From positions 55,737,771 to 55,801,770 of the forward strand of contig NC_061867.1 of the NCBI RefSeq assembly GCF_907164915.1: a DNA stretch of 64,000 nt, written 5' to 3'. Below the pieces are notes generated by a model that did no database searches, was not told the origin of the DNA, and was given only the letters and a program-made list of their open reading frames with translations. Origin of the DNA: Impatiens glandulifera (Eukaryota > Streptophyta > Magnoliopsida > Ericales > Balsaminaceae). Positions 1 to 12,898 of the stretch are shown piece by piece; position 1 is the first letter of the stretch, and every line of letters begins with the position of its first letter. The translations under genes were made by a program, and so were the position numbers.

Positions 1-2448
1 AGACACGACACGATTGAGAGTCTAACACGACTTGCCCGAGTCGAATACGAACGTTTATGTACGATACCCAGGTCTAGTTTAAACTAAAATAAAATTTTCA
101 AATTCATGCTCGAACTCAAACCAAAAATTGTTTTCAAAATGAAAATATCAAACTTTCTTACATATTAGAATTTATTTTCACTTCTACGCCATTTCTATGT
201 TTTTAGATAACATTGATTTCTTTTTACTTCATCATAAATTTATAAATATATATAGTCAACAACAAAAATAAGTTTAAAGATGTAAGGTTGAATAACATTA
301 TTATATATAATGATTTTCAATTTATATTAAGGTTGGATTATTAAGGATATAATAATTAATATATTACATATAATATTGAAAGAGATAAAAAATAATAATA
401 TATTATATATAATAAAGTATATTATATATAATATTAAAAGAGATAAAAAAAATATTAATATATTATATAAAATAAAAGATAAAAAAAGTTAGTATATATT
501 TTATAAATAATATGAAGAGATATAAAAAAAGTTATTATATATTTTATAAATAATATGAAGAGATAAAAAAAATATTATATATATTATTATATTATATGTT
601 GAGAGGAAAAATAAATTTACAAGATTAACAATATACTATAATATATAAAAAATATATATATATATTCTTACAATAAATAAGTTATTATCTTAAATATATA
701 TAATAATATTTAAAATAAAACAGGTCAATTTATTTTTTTTATTATCTATTTTTTAAAATAAGTTAAATTTTAGTTATTTGTTTTAACATGTATTTTATAT
801 ATTAATTATTTTTAAGCTTAAACATTTCATATTATTGAATAGGATAGTTGTACGTGTTATGTTTGAATAAATGACTTAAAAAATATTAATATATTGAATG
901 TTCAAACAATTTATTTCGTTTTGTATTTGACTTTAAATTTTTATTTTAAAATTTTGATTAGTAATGGTGGTGTGATATTTTTAAATTATCCTATTTTGAA
1001 ATTTTGAATAGTTATGATTGATTCATATTTTCATTTTGAAATATCATGTTTTAAATGTTGAATATATAAGAAAGTTTGATATTTTCATTTTGAAAACAAT
1101 TTTTAGTTTGAGTTCGAGCATGAATTTTAAATTTTTATTTTAGTTTAAACTAGAGTTGGACATCGTACATAAATGTTCGTATTCAACTCGGGCAAGTCGT
1201 GTTAGACTCTCAATCGTGTCGTGTCTAAATCTTATGTGTGTCGTATCGTGTTTTGACCCACTCAAAATATTATAATTCACGGACTTTTTCGTGTCGTGTT
1301 ATTCGTGTCCACGAGTTTATTCGTGTCATACTAACTCGTGTTTAAATTCGTGTTTCGTGTTATTCCGACTAGATTTTGTTATCGTGTCAACACAATCGTG
1401 TCTTGACACTCATATTAATTATTTATTTGTTTATATATATTAAATTATATTGTTAGTAAAACTTATAAAATATTATTATATTATCAAAGTTAAATTATTA
1501 TTAGATATTTTGTTTGAATGTTTTAATAATAATTAAAATTTTAAAATAATTTAAAATTTTAAAAATAATATGTAAATTAATAAAAGTAATATGTAAGATG
1601 ATTATTATGAGACTCAAACTTCTATTCATATAATTTATTTAATATTTATATTTTATTTTAATATTTTAGTATATTTAATTTTAATTATATATATTACATT
1701 TATAAAATTAAATAACTTATAAATTTAATTAAAATATAAATATATTTAGAGAGTCGTGGCATTTGATAATGTTAATGTAAAAGTGGGTAGTTTGAGAAAG
1801 AAAATGGGAGAGAAAGTGAGAAATGTGGGTAAAATTTATAAATATATATTATTATATTATTAAAATTAAAATTATTATCATATATTTATTATTTAATGTA
1901 TTAATAATAATTAAAATTATAAATAATTAAAAAAAATAATAAGTAATTAATAAAATAATATCGAAAAGAATTATTAATAGACTCACATTTTTATTCATAT
2001 AATTTATTTTTTATTTTTATTTTATTTTAATTTATATTATTTAAGTTAATATTTTATTTTAATATTATATTTTAGTGTGTTTAATTTTAATTATAAATAT
2101 TATATTTATGAAATTAAATAATTTATTAATTGAATAAAAATGTAATAGGTTTAGAGAATGTTAATGTGAATAGCTTAGGTCATTTGACTATTCGTTTCGT
2201 GTGTATACTCGTGTTCGTGTCGTGTCGTGTCTATACTTGTGTCGTGTCTATACTCGTGTCGTGTCTGTGTCGACTCGTAACCGTGTTTCGATCGTATAAA
2301 CTCATAATCGTGTCGTGACCGTGTCGTCTCGTGCTTGTATCGTGTCAACCTAAGACCCGAGTGAGATAATATCGTATTGTGTCGTTCCGTACAAATATCG
2401 TGTTAGATCATGTTGGTTCGTATTTAGCTAACTCATTGCCGAGCTCTA
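1..2448. mobile_element. Nested hAT-like element(s), right part only
   Basis: Bases 1-166 reappear inverted at about 1063-1226 at roughly 90% identity, framing an AT-rich interior with a repeated 'agagataaaaaa-ttatatataat' motif. Outside this pair, 1200-1420 and 2170-2420 are rich in CGTGTCGTGTC-type direct repeats. The sequence ends at about 2448 in GAGCTCTA, whose reverse complement TAGAGCTCGGCAATGAG resembles plant hAT termini. At that point it interrupts a LINE coding relic. I infer a non-autonomous hAT-like element, with another nested in it or arms repeated within it; the left end lies outside the window. No transposase is seen. The interior is homologous to the element at 20519-21914. 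Confidence 0.6.
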
Positions 2449-2722
2449 CCCATAACCACGGTTTTGATAAGTTCGATCCTCCCTACATAAGAAAGTTTTT
2501 TTGTTGCCCAGCCAAATATCGTGTTTTTTACCTTTTCAATCAGCGGCTTGTAGTGTGAGATCTCGATCTGCTTCGCGGTTAACGGAATTCCTAAGTACCT
2601 TACGGGAAAGTTGTCTTCCTTGATGCCCATGATGTTGAAGATGTCCTACTTTGTTTCGTCCTTCACGCCTCAATAAAATGCCACACTTTTGCTTTCATTA
2701 ATAGTTAAACCAAGATCAGAAT
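2449..2722 (-). pseudogene. LINE reverse transcriptase fragment
   Basis: The minus strand reads through a typical plant non-LTR reverse transcriptase segment: a 'DLGLTINESKS' stretch, two in-frame stops near 2660-2685, then 'FPVRYLGIPL', 'KPLIEKV', 'W..KKLSYVGRIELIK'. This is the region just after the RT catalytic core in L1-type elements. It is a short relic, cut on its 3' side by the hAT-like end at about 2448. It is not functional. Confidence 0.8.
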
Positions 2723-2966
2723 CTTGGTTTGGGCAGAAAAATAATTTTTTAATTTTTTATTATCTTATTCTGATATTTATTTAAATTAAATATTGTTTTA
2801 ATACTTTAGTAATATATATTAATAAATTTATTAGTATTTATCTGTTTAAACTCAATTTTACTCCAACTTTAGTGTTTGAAATCAAGAACAATAAACTTAT
2901 TCTTTATATCAAATATTAACCAAATAGTTCAAGTTCTATTATCACTAAACATGTATTAAGTTGAGT

Positions 2967-3612
2967 TTATGGGTGTTGATCTGTTTGATTTTTTTGAGTT
3001 ATTCGAGTTCCTTGGTTCAATTTATTTTTCTTTTTTTTCCAATTCGAAAACTGAATCAAATTCAAAAAAAAAATTATTCAAACCGAACAAATTTAATTTT
3101 TTATAATATTTTTTCCAAATTAATTTTGAATTCGAATTGGTGACTACTAAGAAATTATTGGTGAGATATCTAGATAGGTGGAGAATTTTAAAACTTGTAG
3201 AGTCAGAGATGAAGTGGGCAAGTGGAGGGTTTGATGACTAAAGATAGGGAAAAGGGAATGAGAGATTATGGTATTATCACGTTTAATAAAAATGTTATGG
3301 ATCTAGTAGGAGGCCCAAGGAAAATTAATATATAATTATTTAATTATATGTAATAAATTATATAATATATAATTAAAATAAATAATAAGACAAATGAATT
3401 CGGTTTTCAATTTGGTTTTCGAGTTGAAACTCAAACTCAAACATCTGAAAATCGTATTTGAATTCGAATTGGTTTAGAATTTGATTTGAAAATCGGAAAG
3501 AAAATTCGAATTCGGTATATTCAAATTCGATGAATTCGAAATCAATCAGATATTCAATTCATACTAAATATTGAACACCCTAATTGAAGTCATACTAAAT
3601 ATTGAACACCCT
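2967..3612. mobile_element. hAT-like MITE, degenerate
   Basis: The left end TATGGGTGTTGAT and the right end ATATTGAACACCCT are inverted versions of one another (GGGTGTT core). The flanks AGTTGAGT (2959-2966) and AGTTGAGG (3613-3620) match at 7 of 8 bases, as expected of an old 8-bp hAT target duplication. The interior holds many AATTCGAA-type inverted motifs. A partial duplicate of the right end ('TACTAAATATTGAACACCCTA') lies just inside. No coding capacity. Confidence 0.5.
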
Positions 3613-4296
3613 AGTTGAGGTGATTAACTATATTAGTATGTATCGTACTTCTAACAATTTTAAAAAATATATATATCAAATATTATACATATTATTATGT
3701 TAATCTATTATTTGTTCTATAAGTGTCAATAAAAAAAATATAATAAAATCAACTAAGTGTCATGTTTAATTTTCATTTAAAGTATCAAATTGAAATATTA
3801 TTTGTGTTAGTTTTTTGTAGGGACCATGTTTTTACTCCAAATTGGAGTAATTCTGGGCTCCAAATTCTTTTTTCACAAAATTTAATCTTTTACTTAGAGC
3901 TTGTTTGATTTAAGGATTTTTAGTTGTTTTTTATCAAAAACAAAATTTTATTTGATGAAAAATTATGTTATTTTGATTTAATTAGTTTAATTATTATAAT
4001 ATTTTTGTATTTAAAATTTAAATTATAAAAATGAAAATAATAATATTTTAATTAATTAGTTAAGTGATTTGATAATTAGAAAGATATATAATTCACTAAG
4101 ATTATTCAAATTACGAGAGATTTCTAAAAAGATCAAATGTTGTGAACTCGAATTTCATTCGATTTTTATTTAAAATAATTTAAGTTAAAAATGGAAAACA
4201 TGACTAGAAGGACATTTAAAAAAAAAATAGTTGAAAAGATATATGATGGCGATGAATATTTATAAAAATTCCAAACCAAACAACAATCAAATTATT

Positions 4297-4567
4297 AGGG
4301 TTTGTTTGGATTGAAATTTTTTAAACAATCTGAAGAGATAAATAATGTAATTATTGATGATAATTTTTAGATTTTTTTATTTTTTATTTTTAGATAAAAA
4401 AGACTTAAAAATATTAATATATAATAATAAAATTATAAACAATAATTTAATATTAAAAATATTTTAATATTTTGATAAATAAATTGAGTGATATGACGAA
4501 TGAGAATATAAGTAAAATGATATTTGATTAATTTTAATATTTAAATAATCCAAACCGAACAAACCCT
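4297..4567. mobile_element. Small inverted-repeat element (MITE)
   Basis: The left end AGGGTTTGTTTGGATT and the right end AATCCAAACCGAACAAACCCT are inverted repeats bounding 271 bp of AT-rich DNA. A similar but more degraded pair (GCTTGTTTGATTT / CCAAACCAAACAAC) frames about 3897-4287 immediately upstream. No target duplication is convincing. Non-coding. Confidence 0.4.
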
Positions 4568-5429
4568 AAAAACTTATTGGTTTTTTTTTAAACCCAACAA
4601 TAATAAAATATTATTCATTCATATTCATCAATCCAATCACTTAATTCATTAACTAAAATATAAAATATAAAAAAAAAAAAATTATCATTATATATTAATA
4701 CCTTCAAAAAATTTTACCTTAGAATTATATATTCTTCAAAATCAATACCACTCAATTATTTTTTAATAAATCAAGTTTACCCAAACTGAAACAGAAAAAT
4801 CTTAGTGTTTAAATGTTTTAAAAGTAATAATAATAGTAAAATTCACTAAAAATATTGTTTGTAGTAATATTTTATAACTGCTAGAATTATGTCCAGATGA
4901 ATTAGTTATCATTTATCTAATTAGGAAAATATTAAAGAATATGATAACTTAGAAGAAAATAAAAAGTTAATTATCATATATAAAGTGTAGAAAATGCAAT
5001 ATATCCTTTATATATATAATATTGATAGGAGAGTGCAAAATAATTTATGGATAATCTAATTAGAACTTTTAATTAAATAATTGTTACAAACCTTAGTATT
5101 GCTTTGCTATAAATCATTAACATATATATGTTGTTACTTTCTAAAGAAAGTTTTACTTATTTGTTGTCACATTAATTAATAGTAAACCAATATATTTGTA
5201 AAAGTACACAAATAAAAACAATAAATTAAGGATATCCTAATTTTTTTATTTTTTATATGTCAACAAATTCAATTTAAACTTATTAACAGGTTTCAATTAC
5301 ATAAAAAAAATATGATTTTGACGTCTTAAAATCGACAAAACTAATTTTTCAATTTTTTTAAACTCGGTTTCATTTAAACACTAAAAATTTACGTACACAA
5401 TTTATAACATTAAAATAATTATTTTAATT
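4568..5429. other. AT-rich spacer
   Basis: Very AT-rich; I see no coding region or structured repeat here. Confidence 0.5.
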
Positions 5430-6500
5430 TATTTTCAAACAAATAAAATCAAAATAATTAACTCTAGGGCTAAAACATAATTAAACAATTAATTATATTA
5501 ATTATAATTAATTAAATTAATTATTGTAATAATTAAAAACTAATTAATTAAGAACTATCGCCAAGAAAAATAAATTTGAAATAAATGTTATATTCATTTT
5601 ATTTCAAATTTATAAAAAAAATTAAAATAAATAATTTAGAATAAATGTTATATGATTTTATCCCAAATAAATTATTTATAAAAATCTCAAAAATATAAAA
5701 ATAAATAAATATGAAAAATAAATGTTATGACTATTTAAAATATTTTATATATTTTGTAGGTTGAAAACAAAGTCAAATGAATGAAAGAAAAATCATTTCA
5801 AACAAGCCCTAAAACTGAAAAAAATGATAGTGATTTGCTGCATCCGGAATTAAAAGAAACCAATGTAGTAGACTCTACAGCCATCGGGTGAGAGTTAGAA
5901 TCTCATCCAACGCCCAACAGAAAGTTGTGTTGCCCGCTGCAATAAAAGAGAGATGTATCTGCGAAACATCGGATCGACTAACGTGCATCTCAACGTAGTT
6001 AGTCAAAACGCAAACGAAGCGCGCATCACTGATGGAATGCCCAGACTTTCACGCTTTGGCCAAAGACGGCGATGTTTCAAGACCCCCTCAGCGCTCAAAT
6101 GCGTAAAAAGAAAACGACATTGTTTCCGCTCTGTTTTGTCTTCTTTCTCACGAAGAACAACAATGATCATCAATCGAAACTTTTAATTTTTCAAAAGTGA
6201 AACTCGGCTGATTCGAAAGCTAAAATGATCACGATAACATGGTGATCATTTCACATGTGATCATAGGCTTCATCATCGCTTGGATGATCAAGTTGGATGA
6301 AGAATAAACAAAAGACATTAATGGTGTTTTATTTGAAATTTGATCAACTATATCGATCAACCGACCTAAGGAGACTATAAATACCCCTTAAGAAAAAACT
6401 GAACGCAATGATCAGAATCGCAAATCCTCATTCCACTCCATACGAAATCAGCCATTAAAATTTCAAGTTTTTCTTGAAAATTTTGAAATTTTGTATAAGG
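5430..6500 (+). repeat. LTR-like dispersed repeat, copy 1
   Basis: About 1 kb that aligns along its length with 25545-26520 in the same orientation. Shared landmarks are the 'aataaatgtta' AT-rich half, a GC-richer middle ('ccaacgc', 'gtccccgctgcaa' / 'gcccgctgcaa', 'ggaacgccca'), a TGATCATTTC block and a TATA box, CTATAAATACC, at 6375-6385. A promoter in a dispersed repeat followed by a non-coding stretch is what an LTR or solo LTR looks like, but I could not fix TG/CA ends or a target duplication. Copy 2 is about 20 kb away. Confidence 0.5.
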
Positions 6501-6918
6501 CTCTATGATTCGATTATGATTCTCCAACTCACTCTAAGCTTCCAATCATGTTGTAATTCAACTTATGAATTCAAATTGAAATTTTTATACTTTAGTTCGA
6601 CCAGTTAGATATACTGCTTGATTGTTCAATTTCTTGATTGGAAAACGATCCTAAGATCATTTACAAGATTTATGTCGAAACTAATTTAAATAATTCAATC
6701 GAAATCAAAAGTACCCAAATTTGATTTTGAACATTTTCAAAATTATGTTTTTGTTCTTGCATTGACCCAAAAGCCTTACCAATACATTTTTAAAGATGTT
6801 AAGAGTATACACAGACCAATTCCAAGCAATTCAGGTCATGTTTGATCAAAAACTAATTTTTTTATAAAAATTAAAATTTTAGTTTTTGAATTGGTTAAAT
6901 GAATATTCAATGTTCATG

Positions 6919-6971
6919 TTTTGGTTTTGGTTTTGGTTTTGGTTTTGGTTTTGGTTTTGGTTTTGGTTTTG
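6919..6971. repeat. (TTTTGG)n microsatellite
   Basis: About 8.7 perfect copies of the hexamer TTTTGG. It opens spurious reading frames on both strands (Phe-Trp on plus, Asn-Gln on minus), which are not genes. Confidence 0.95.
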
Positions 6972-7164
6972 TTTGATCATCGTATGTATATGGAAGTTGC
7001 TGGTCCTTATACCCAATAAAACCTTTAAAATCAAAAACATGTTTTTTGTCCAAAAAATGCTTGAATCTAATAGGACATCATCCAATCGAATAATGCATCA
7101 GGATGATGTTATAAATGATCATTGGGACTAAGAAAAGCTCCCCTACAATTTGATGTTCTTGACA

Positions 7165-7505
7165 TCTGACCGAAGGTTCGACGTGGGTTCAATTTCTGAC
7201 CGAGAAAATCAAACCCTCACATACACCCGACAGAGAAACCTCGCACCCGACCGAGGGAATTTAGTCTAGGCTTAATTTTCGACCGAGAAAACAAGCCCAA
7301 CAAGGTTTTCGACCGAGAATTTCTAGCCTCGAACGAGAACTCCCCACACCTCGATTGAGAGTTCCCCGCATCCAATCAATAGGTCTCAGCCTCGACCGAG
7401 AATCTCTCGCACCCGACCGAGAACTCCCCACACCTTGATCGAGAGCTCCCTGCATCCGACCGAGAGTCCAGCGTTCGCGACCGAGAGATTGAAACCCTCG
7501 ACCGA
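7165..7505. repeat. CGACCGAGA-rich degenerate repeat block
   Basis: The 9-mer CGACCGAGA and close variants (CGATCGAGA, CGAACGAGA) recur more than ten times in about 340 bp, alternating with short phrases such as 'actccccacacc' and 'ctcgcaccc'. The spacing is irregular. The block is distinctly more GC-rich than its surroundings and sits downstream of the LTR-like repeat, so it may be part of the same element. Function unknown. Confidence 0.7.
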
Positions 7506-7539
7506 GATGACCATTCTTAGGGTCCGTTGGTCAAGATTT

Positions 7540-9775
7540 TAATTTTGAAAAAAAAAATTAATTAAAACCCCCAAATCATTTTCTAAAAATATGAAAAAAA
7601 AAATAGAAAACAACATTAAAATATTTTGATAAATGCCCATTTGATTTATTTTTAAATTATAATGTCTTTAAACTAATACTTTGCAAGTACCTTCCTCAAC
7701 ATCATAAATACCAGCATTTAAATATTATTCTATAATTTTAAATTCAAGAAAAACATGTTCATATTTAGGACTTTAGAATAATTTTTTAAATAAAACGTAA
7801 TAAAATTAATTAAACACACTAAAATTAATTTAACGGGTACGAATAATATAGTATAAAAGTTCTTTCTTTAGTATCACCAAATATCAAGCTTAAAAGAATC
7901 TCCAATCAAATATATGTTTATATACGTATACAACATATTTTATTGATTTTAAATTAAAAATTAGTTGACAACTTTTTTATTAAATAAATAATCTCTTAAT
8001 TAATTATGTTTAATTAATTTAAAATACATATTTCTTTAATCAAATTATAACTTGATTATTTTAAATGTAAATAATTATTTAAATTTGGTGATAAAAGTTA
8101 ATTATTATTATAATTAATTTTAAAATGTCAAAACATGTTTTATAAATCTTTTAAATTTAATACTTTTGTTAAAAAGATTTTTAACACATAAATCGATGTT
8201 AAATTTTGTCGAAACTCTAACTTTTCCGAAAATAAAATTATGGTTTATAATAATTTTTTAGATGAATATTCTTGAATTAAATATTTATTTAATTAAACAT
8301 CACATATTTGTTTGATCTACTGGTTTTTTTTGGTTTTATCGGGTTTTTCAAAAAAAAAACATTTGTTTGAATGAATTAGATAAAAATTAGGTTTTTTAAT
8401 TTCTTCCTATTATACCCCTTCTAAATATTTATAAATTAATTAATATTTTTTATGAATAAATTTCCTTATGAATATTTAATTTAGATGAGATATATTTATA
8501 AATTAATTAATATTTTTTATTTAAATATATTCAATTTTATTTTATTGTATAATTATTTATTTATATGAATTATTTAAAATTTTAATTGTATGTTATATAA
8601 TATAGTAGGTTATAGTTTTATTTATATTGTGAATTTATTTTTATTTAATATAATTAATATAATTTTTTTATTATTGTCATATTAGGATAATATAATTGTT
8701 ATATTTAATTTATATGAGGTATATTTATAAATTAATTATTATTTATTATTTAAATATATTAACTTTATATTTTAGTATAATTATTTTTTATTTGAATTAT
8801 TTAAATTTATAATATGGTATGTTATAGTTGGATTTATATTGTGTTTTAATTTTTATTTAAGGTAATTAATAAAAATATTTAAAATAAAATAATTTCAGAA
8901 TTTAATTTATATTACAAATAGTAAAATGTAAATAAATATTATATATATATATATATTAAAATGAATTTTTATTAATATAAAATATTTAAGTAGAGGGTAA
9001 TTTGAGTATTTATATGAATAAAATTATTGATTAGATATATGATGGGATTTTTGGGTTTTGGGATAAAAATCGAATAAAATTTTAATAACCTTTACATTAA
9101 ATAAGCCCTAAAGTAAAAAGTTTTTAAATGATTGATGTGTTAAAATTCTTTAAAGTATGATTACACTTATACAAAGTTTATAGGAAAAAGATGAATATAA
9201 TATACTAAACAGTTGTAAGAGTTTACCTTTTAAATATATATATATATATGATATGATATGATAGGTTAAGTAAATTTTAAAATAATAAATTTTCATATTC
9301 AATTCTTAAAAAAAATGCTCTAGATTGAAATGTTATGTGAGGACTAAAAGAATTTAGTTTCAATAAAAGATTGAAAATAAAAATAAAAATTACCTTTTGT
9401 AAAACTTAATAAAAAAAAACTTTAAATTATTATGATAGTTGAAGGAAATCTTAATATACTAAATACACATATTTGATTCTTACAAGAAAACTTTTTAAAT
9501 TGAAATGTTATGCAAAGATTATAAGGGTTTAGTTGATCAATAAAAGGTAGAAAAAAGAAATTACCCTTTTCAAAAATAATCATTTAAAGAGAAAATTAGA
9601 TTTGGAAAATATAATAACTAAGAAAATAGCAATAACTAAAAGGAAAACCATAAAATCTAGTACTGATAAAAAAAAAATAAACAGTTCAAACAGAGAAACA
9701 TGCATGAAAAATAAATCCAAATAGTACTTAGTACTTAATTAATAAAACACTTCAAACACAATAATATTAATCTTT
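7540..9775. other. Gene-free AT-rich spacer
   Basis: Long AT-rich stretch with short TA runs (8938-8957, 9234-9247) and a locally repeated 'atatttataaattaattaatattttttat' pattern around 8425-8520 and again, diverged, at 8727-8755. No coding region is seen. Confidence 0.5.
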
Positions 9776-9779
9776 CCAT

Positions 9780-11117
9780 TCAGCCACGTCCACTAACCAT
9801 CCCACCGTTACTTCCACCATTCCCATCGCCGCCTCCATTTCCATCTCCGCCTCCGCGATAATATGATGACGGACCAGCACAGCTGGTGGAACCCGAGGCG
9901 GCGTTAACTCCGCTAAAAAGCCTGTTCTTGTTATTCCTCAACCATGTCTTGAAAACCTGTGGTGTCACACCAATCTCATGACAAAACTCATAAAGTTTAT
10001 TCTCATCATGACCTAGAAGCCTCCAATGAAGCTTATCAGCATAACCTTTCATCATCTCTTTTTGAGATAATGTCAAAGTTGTTCTCCTTTGTTCCCTTTT
10101 AGTTACCATATCTTCTCGATTCTCTATAAAAGATGATTAAAACTATAGTTATTGATTTGTAACACTCAAAACGTTTTAAATTGAAATAGAAATTATTAAT
10201 GTTGGGTCAAGCTAGTAGACTCGAGTGGGCCGAGTCCTATTCTAAAAAAATTTAAACATATAGTTCAATGTAAAAATTAATACAATTAAATTAGCGCTTA
10301 GTGTTATTTATCTTATTTAAAAGTTTATTGGACTATATGTTAATGGTTCGAACCTTAAAAAAAAATATTTTTAATTTGTTTGACGCGACTCGTGTTGCGT
10401 CATAATTGGGCCGGCCCAAATTCTAGGTTTTACGTTAAAAAAATAAACAAAACAACTTATCATTACCGTAAACAGCCCTAAGAAAATTAGGGTACGAAAT
10501 GTAGTTGCAATTTTAAACATAGAATGGCGGCGGATTAAAAAATAAATGAAACAACTTATCGTTACCGTAAACAGCCCTGAGGAAATTAGGGTATGGAAAG
10601 AAGTTGCCATTCTGAACATAGAATGGCGGCGGATTCTGATGAGGCGGAGGATTAGGATTCTTGGTGAGTTCCGCCAGCCGGAGATATTCAAAGGCGTTAT
10701 CAGGATGAACTTGAACAGTTTGACGACGGTGAAAATCTTGGTGACAACCGCATAGCCCACAAACAAAGGCTTCTAAATCATCTTCACCCATTCTCATAAA
10801 GTTAGCACATCCATCAAAAATGTGTCCATTTGGTTCATTACCTACAAAAAAAAGTTAGTAAAAATAAAACCATTAAGATCTCAAACAAAACAATATTTAA
10901 TCATAAATCCAAATCATCCATTTGGTTCATTACCTAAAAAAAGGTTTACAAAAATAAAACATTTAGATCTCGCAACAAAATAATATTTGCAAGTCATAAG
11001 TTAATTAGAAATTGAAATCATCTTACAAAAGTTTCGCCTGCATTCCCAGTGAAATATCAGCGTTGCCATTTCATCACCTTCTTTCATGATAATGTTATGA
11101 CGGAAGTTATCACTCAT
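9780..11117 (-). CDS. ZHD: Zinc finger-homeodomain (ZF-HD) protein, 3 exons
   Basis: Predicted exons (minus): 11117-11027, 10841-10566, 10123-9780; all junctions are GT-AG and phase 1, giving 236 aa. Residues about 24-70 form the ZF-HD dimerisation zinc finger: FHWEC, then GHIFDGCANFM, then FVCGLCGCHQDFHRR, with family spacing. Residues about 130-192 form the ZF-HD homeodomain, ending in the recognition-helix signature FKTWLRNNKN (Trp183). A Gly/Asn/Asp-rich tail follows. The family are plant nuclear transcription regulators that dimerise through the zinc finger. Oddities: the usual NHA of the finger reads NFC, so one expected zinc-binding His is replaced, though a Cys is adjacent. Most family members I know of are intronless, and this copy has two introns. 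The start aligns with that of the paralogue at 22316 (MSDNF / MSNNF), which supports it. Confidence 0.8.
10441..10638. repeat. 99-bp tandem duplication at exon 2 end
   Basis: Two copies with a 99-bp shift (10441-10539, 10540-10638) cover the end of ZF-HD exon 2 and its splice donor. The donor GTAACG is duplicated as GTAATG. In the downstream (lower-coordinate) copy a CAG codon has become TAA, so the duplicate cannot simply extend the reading frame. Confidence 0.85.
10825..11000. repeat. 92-bp tandem duplication at intron 1 acceptor
   Basis: The segment 'tccatttggttcattacct...aataatattt' occurs at 10825 and again at 10917. It duplicates the start of ZF-HD exon 2 together with part of the intron 1 acceptor region, giving a second candidate splice acceptor. 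Only the copy at 10841 continues into the zinc-finger coding sequence. Confidence 0.75.
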
Positions 11118-12890
11118 GGTGGAGATGCAGAGAAAAATGATATCAACTAGAGATAAAGAAAAATATAGAAAGAAAGAAAAATGATTTTTTGATAAATAAT
11201 ATAAAGAATAAAGTTGGAGGAAAAAAAAAAATATATATATATATATAATTAATTTATTTGTATGATAAACCAATCTCAATTCAAATTATGTGGTATAGGT
11301 AATATTGAATGGTTTTATTTAATTTGTATGAAAAGAGAGAACTTTTTATTAGTTGAGGATAGACACAAAATATTATATCAATTTCTGTGAGAAAACACAA
11401 ACCAGATATAATTAAAGTTATTACATTAGTTATCTCAAAAATAATAAAAAGTTAATAAATCTAGCAATTCTTATATGATTAAAATCAACAATGACCTTGT
11501 AAGTAAAAAAAATATATTGTGAAATTTTGATATTTCATCTTGGTTTTGATTAAATGATTAGTAGAGGTTTATATTTGATAAATATCATATATGAATAAAT
11601 ATATATTATATTAATTTAGCACTAGTTTTTTAATGTTTTAATTAAAAAATTGAGAAGACTTAATTGATATTAATTAGTTATATTAATTTGCGTCCCAATT
11701 CTCAACTATAAAATTTTAATTGTAGACACGACCCCAACTATTAAAAAAAATTGTTTATTCTTTTTAAATGCGTATGATCCAATAATAAAGATTTAGAATT
11801 TATATTTTATTTTGTAATTAAATTCAGTTGGAAAAACAAGCCCACACAAAATTTGAATTATTTATTTTTATTTTTATTAATTTTAATTTTAATTTTAATA
11901 TAGGAACCAACATGAGTCAATCCATGACACCACACAAAATTGAATTATGAAATCTTAATTTTAAAATGTAATCTTACTAGGATTCACAAAATTTGTAGTG
12001 GGGGTAATAAATTAAATTATTATTCATTTTAAAAAAAAATACACTTTTTTACCTTTCCTTTTAATAAAAGAAATATTAATTTAATTTAAATTGATTTTTT
12101 TCCTTTTTTTCTCATTGGTTGAAGTTTTTATTTTTAAATTTAAAAAGGTTGCATTAAATTACATTTTACATTTTTTTTCTTTTTTTAATATTATAATTTT
12201 TTAATTAATTATTATGTATAAATAGTTGGTGTGTTTAACTTATAATATTACAATTTATTAGCTAAACATAAGTTTATACAATAATTTTTTTAAATAAATA
12301 TATATATTCAAGTCGGGATTACGCTTATAAAACTTCAAATGAAAGTAAAAGTCATGTTTAATAATATACCATAGTTAAACACAAATTTATACAATAAAAA
12401 TTATAAACAAGTATATATTCCAACTTCAATGTTTTAAATGAAAATAAAAGTCATGATTGTGGGGTATAGGTTAGTCTTCTACTGTAAAAAAAATCTAAAA
12501 TAAACAAATATATTAACTAGTATAATTAAATTTAAAAATATAAAAAATATATTATGATTGTTATTAAGGAGATGAGAATACAAACTATATAAGATAATAA
12601 TTCATAACGAAGTTGGACCAAAAGAGATGAGAATAGAAAATATATAACATAATAATTTAGGATTATGACACAAAATATAACGAAGTTGGACCAATAAATA
12701 TTTATTGATCATCGATAGTGTCCCTTCTATAACTTTTTTATAAAATATTGGTTCAAGTAACAATAGTTATGACGTCTCTATTTTATAAGGGTGCATTAAA
12801 AATATTAAGGCTAAATTATTAATCATAATCCCATTGATAACTTAAATTGTTCATTAAAAATTTAAAATCTCGTCAATATATAAAATATAA
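11118..12890. other. Intergenic AT-rich spacer
   Basis: Upstream of the ZF-HD gene, with a TA run near 11232-11249. No coding or structured feature is convincing. A short phrase 'aacgaagttggaccaa' occurs twice (12606, 12679), a minor local duplication. Confidence 0.5.
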
Positions 12891-12898
12891 GAAAAAGT

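Noticed and set aside
6879..7131. Overlapping open frames encoding (Phe-Trp)n and (Asn-Gln)n
   Set aside because: Both arise from the TTTTGG microsatellite; no other coding signal.
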